NCBI GenBank assembly: GCA_963705835.1
Contig: CAVPLC010000088.1
Coordinates: 95,234-159,233, forward strand
Direction: 5' to 3'
Source: Palsa-504 sp963705835
GTDB lineage: Bacteria > Actinomycetota > Actinomycetes > Streptosporangiales > Streptosporangiaceae
Length of the DNA stretch: 64,000 bases
The position numbers and the translations under genes were made by a program. The notes below the pieces were generated by a model, which was not told the origin of the DNA, made no database searches, and saw nothing but the letters and a program-made list of their open reading frames with translations. Shown one piece after another: positions 61,989-64,000 of this stretch (its first letter is position 1; every line of letters starts with the position of its first letter).

Positions 61989-62845
61989 TCCGCCCCGGAC
62001 TCCGCGGGACCGATGCGCGTGCCCTGCCCGGCGTCGGTGAACAGCTCGAGCAGCAGCGAGTGCGGCGCCCGCCCGTCGACGATGTGCGCGAACGAGACTC
62101 CGCCGTGGATCGCGTCGAGGCACGCCTGGAGCTTCGGGCGCATCCCGCCGCTGACCTCCGCGAGTGCCTCCTGCACCTCCTCGGCGGTCGCCTCCGAGGT
62201 GACGCTCGCGGGGTCGCTCGGATCTCGCAGCCAGCCGGGGACGTCGGTCAGGAACACGAGCTTGTATGCGCGCAGCGCGGCCGCGATCGCGCCGGCCGCC
62301 TCGTCGGCGTTGATGTTGTACGAGTTGCCCTCGCGGTCGGCGCCGACGCTCGCGACGACCGGGATGTAGTCCTCGGCGATGTGGTTGAGCACGTCGATGT
62401 CGACCCGCTCGATCCGTCCCACGTAGCCGATGTCCTGGCCGCTCGGCGACGCCTGCCGGCTGGCGCGGAACAGCAGCCCATCGTCGCCCGAGAGCCCGAC
62501 GGCCGGCTGGCCGTGGCGGTTTAGCCGCAAGACGATGTCCTTGTTGATCTTTCCCACGAGCACCATCTTGGCGATCTCGACGGTGGCCTCGTCCGAGACG
62601 CGGAGGCCGTCGACGAACTCGACGTGCAGGCCGAGCCGCTGCATGTAGGTGGTGATCTCGGGACCGCCCCCGTGCACGACCACGGGGTTCATCCCGACGT
62701 ACTTGAGCAGCACCACGTCCCGCGCGAAGTCCTCCTTCAGCGCGGGGTCGTTCATCGCCGCACCGCCGTACTTGATCACGACTGTCTTGCCGAAGAACTC
62801 GCGGATGTAAGGCAGCGCCTCGAGCAGGGTGGCGACGTCGCGCAT
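61985..62845 (-). CDS. argB: Acetylglutamate kinase
   Basis: 286 residues, intact. TVVIKYGGAAMNDPALKEDFARDVVLLKYVGMNPVVVHGGGPEI is the amino-acid-kinase ATP/NAG loop, NINADEAAGAIAAALRAYKLVFLTDVPGWL the substrate region and GGMRPKLQACLDAIHGGVSFAHIVDGR the C-terminal regulatory part. It makes N-acetylglutamyl phosphate in arginine synthesis. It lies between argJ and argD in the usual operon order. Confidence 0.95.
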   Translation of the reverse strand: MRDVATLLEALPYIREFFGKTVVIKYGGAAMNDPALKEDFARDVVLLKYVGMNPVVVHGGGPEITTYMQRLGLHVEFVDGLRVSDEATVEIAKMVLVGKINKDIVLRLNRHGQPAVGLSGDDGLLFRASRQASPSGQDIGYVGRIERVDIDVLNHIAEDYIPVVASVGADREGNSYNINADEAAGAIAAALRAYKLVFLTDVPGWLRDPSDPASVTSEATAEEVQEALAEVSGGMRPKLQACLDAIHGGVSFAHIVDGRAPHSLLLELFTDAGQGTRIGPAESGAE

Positions 62846-62907
62846 TTACGTGGGCCTCCTCGCAGGTGCGCTCGCACCGAGACTCGTCACGGGCAAGTGG
62901 GCCACAA

Positions 62908-64000
62908 CTACGAGGTGTACTCCGAGTTGAAGACCACGTACTCCGGGCTCAGGTCGGAGAAGTAGACCTCGGTCTCGCCGCCGTCGCCGGGCAGCGTCAG
63001 CACATACTCGACCTCGTCGCCCGCGACCAGCTGCTCGAGCTGGAGGAGGTCGTCAACGACCGCCAGGCCTGCCGAGACGACCGGCCGCCCCTCGATCTCG
63101 AGGTCGACGAGGAACCCGTCCCCGGACGGATACGCCATGCCGGCCGCCTGGAGGATGCGGCCGAAGTTCGGGTCCGCCCCGTGGAGCGCGGTCTTCACCA
63201 GCGGGGAGTTCGCGATCGCCCGCGCCACCGGCTCGACAGCTTCCCCGTCGCCTCGCACGACGATCCTCCCGACGCGCTTGCTGCCCTCGCCATCGGCGAC
63301 GATCTCGAGCGCGAGCGCGCGCAGCAGCGCGTCCATCGCCTCGCCCGAGGCGCAGCTCGTCGTCGGTCTCGGGCTCGACCCTCACGCCCGCCGCGCCGTT
63401 CGCGAGCGCGAACACGGTGTCGCTCGTCGAAAGCTGTCCGTCGACGCTGATCCGGTCAAACGACCGCTTGACGGTGACCCCGGTGAGCAGGTCGAGCGTC
63501 CCTGCGGACAGCTCGGCGTCGGTCTGGACGAAGCAGAACATCGTCGCGAACTTCGGAGAGATCATTCCCGCGCCCTTCGCCTGCGCCGCCAGCCGCACCA
63601 CTCCGCTCGGCAGCTCGACTTCGAGGGACGCCCGCTTCGGGCCGCGATCGCTCGTCAGGATCGCCCGGGAGAGCGTATCCGCGTCGTCGCCCAGCTCGGC
63701 CACGGCGGCGCGGACGCCCGCCAGCAACGGCCCGCGCGGAAGCTCCGAGCCGATCACGCCGGTTGATGCGACCCCTACCTGGCTCGCCTCGATCCCGAGC
63801 AGCTCGGCCGCCAGCACCTGGGTCGCGCGGGCGGTGTCGAGCCCGCGCTGGCCGTCGCCGGTGTTCGAGCCGCCCGAGTTGGCAACGACCGCGCGCAGCC
63901 GCGCCAGCTGCGCCTCGCGCGAGGCGATCACCGGCGCGCCGACACGCGCGTTGGTCGTGAAGCGCGCGGCGGAGACCGTCTCGGGCGCCTCGGAGAACAG
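62908..64000 (-). CDS. argJ: Glutamate N-acetyltransferase/ornithine acetyltransferase, 5' partial, frameshifted
   Basis: The 5' end is outside the window. The bifunctional ArgJ motifs are visible: VANSGGSNTGDGQRGLDTAR, VGVASTGVIGSELP, AKGAGMISPKFATMFCFVQTDA with the Thr of the self-cleavage site, and after the frame change VKTALHGADPNFGRILQAAGMAYP. The +1 break is at about 63343 (GGGC for GGC). It recycles the acetyl group of N-acetylornithine onto glutamate. The product ends VVFNSEYTS, a normal family end. Confidence 0.92.

Noticed and set aside
1..64000. tRNA, rRNA or riboswitch genes
   Set aside because: No tRNA cloverleaf, rRNA segment or known riboswitch core was recognised by eye; a covariance-model scan would be needed to exclude them.

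Overview
The window is high-GC, gene-dense DNA of actinobacterial type. Supporting signs are GTG/TTG starts, ATGA and GTGA stop-start overlaps, sigma/anti-sigma pairs, a LAL/LuxR regulator, a SigK/RskA pair and a class E-like sortase. It reads like part of an uncultured soil actinomycete. From about 59.67 kb rightwards the style changes (CYTH-CHAD protein, then argD-argB-argJ with a strong GCTCGAG-type codon habit), and the seam cuts two convergent genes. The right end may therefore come from another genome, either by recombination or by assembly.

Layout. 0-3 kb: end of a penicillin-binding protein, a GT87 mannosyltransferase, adenine deaminase. 3-5 kb: DrrAB-type ABC exporter. 5-11.6 kb: two VOC proteins, a SnoaL-like protein, two secreted repeat proteins, a cytochrome P450 and an SRPBCC protein. 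11.6-17.1 kb: a scrambled stretch of gene fragments around a GH26 glycosidase, a ChaN-like protein and a PEBP-LuxR fusion. 17-22 kb: ECF sigma factor with a membrane partner, an acyl-CoA-dehydrogenase-like flavoprotein, a CDF-like membrane protein, class II aldolase and gamma carbonic anhydrase.

22-31.6 kb is a coherent catabolic locus: IclR regulator, beta-keto acid cleavage enzyme, alpha/beta hydrolase, carnitine 3-dehydrogenase, a Dpp-type ABC importer with fused ATPases, and a hotdog thioesterase. It matches the known L-carnitine to betaine route. Two copies of a GTTC-N7-GAAC palindrome sit just downstream of recognisable promoters in front of the two transcription units. 31.6-36.7 kb is a six-gene, one-strand exopolysaccharide island: a 55-residue protein that is little more than an LPITG sorting signal, a processive GT2 synthase, a polysaccharide deacetylase, a GH18 protein, an internally deleted UDP-sugar dehydrogenase and a sortase.

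36.8-45 kb: xylulokinase, YCII protein, RskA/SigK, a molybdopterin oxidoreductase, a phasin-like protein with a strong promoter, and small proteins. 45.2-54.6 kb is the most unusual part: two CHAT-TPR proteases and two subtilisin-type S8 proteases arranged as mirror-image divergent pairs (CHAT<- ->S8 S8<- ->CHAT), flanked by two small proteins of unknown function. It looks like a protease-cascade effector or immunity locus. 54.8-59.7 kb: a fused double ABC exporter and pyrD.

Quality caution: at least 14 frameshifts in otherwise well-conserved genes are all +1 insertions (one further site looks like -1). This points to insertion-biased sequencing error rather than biology, so 'broken' genes should mostly be read as intact genes with errors.
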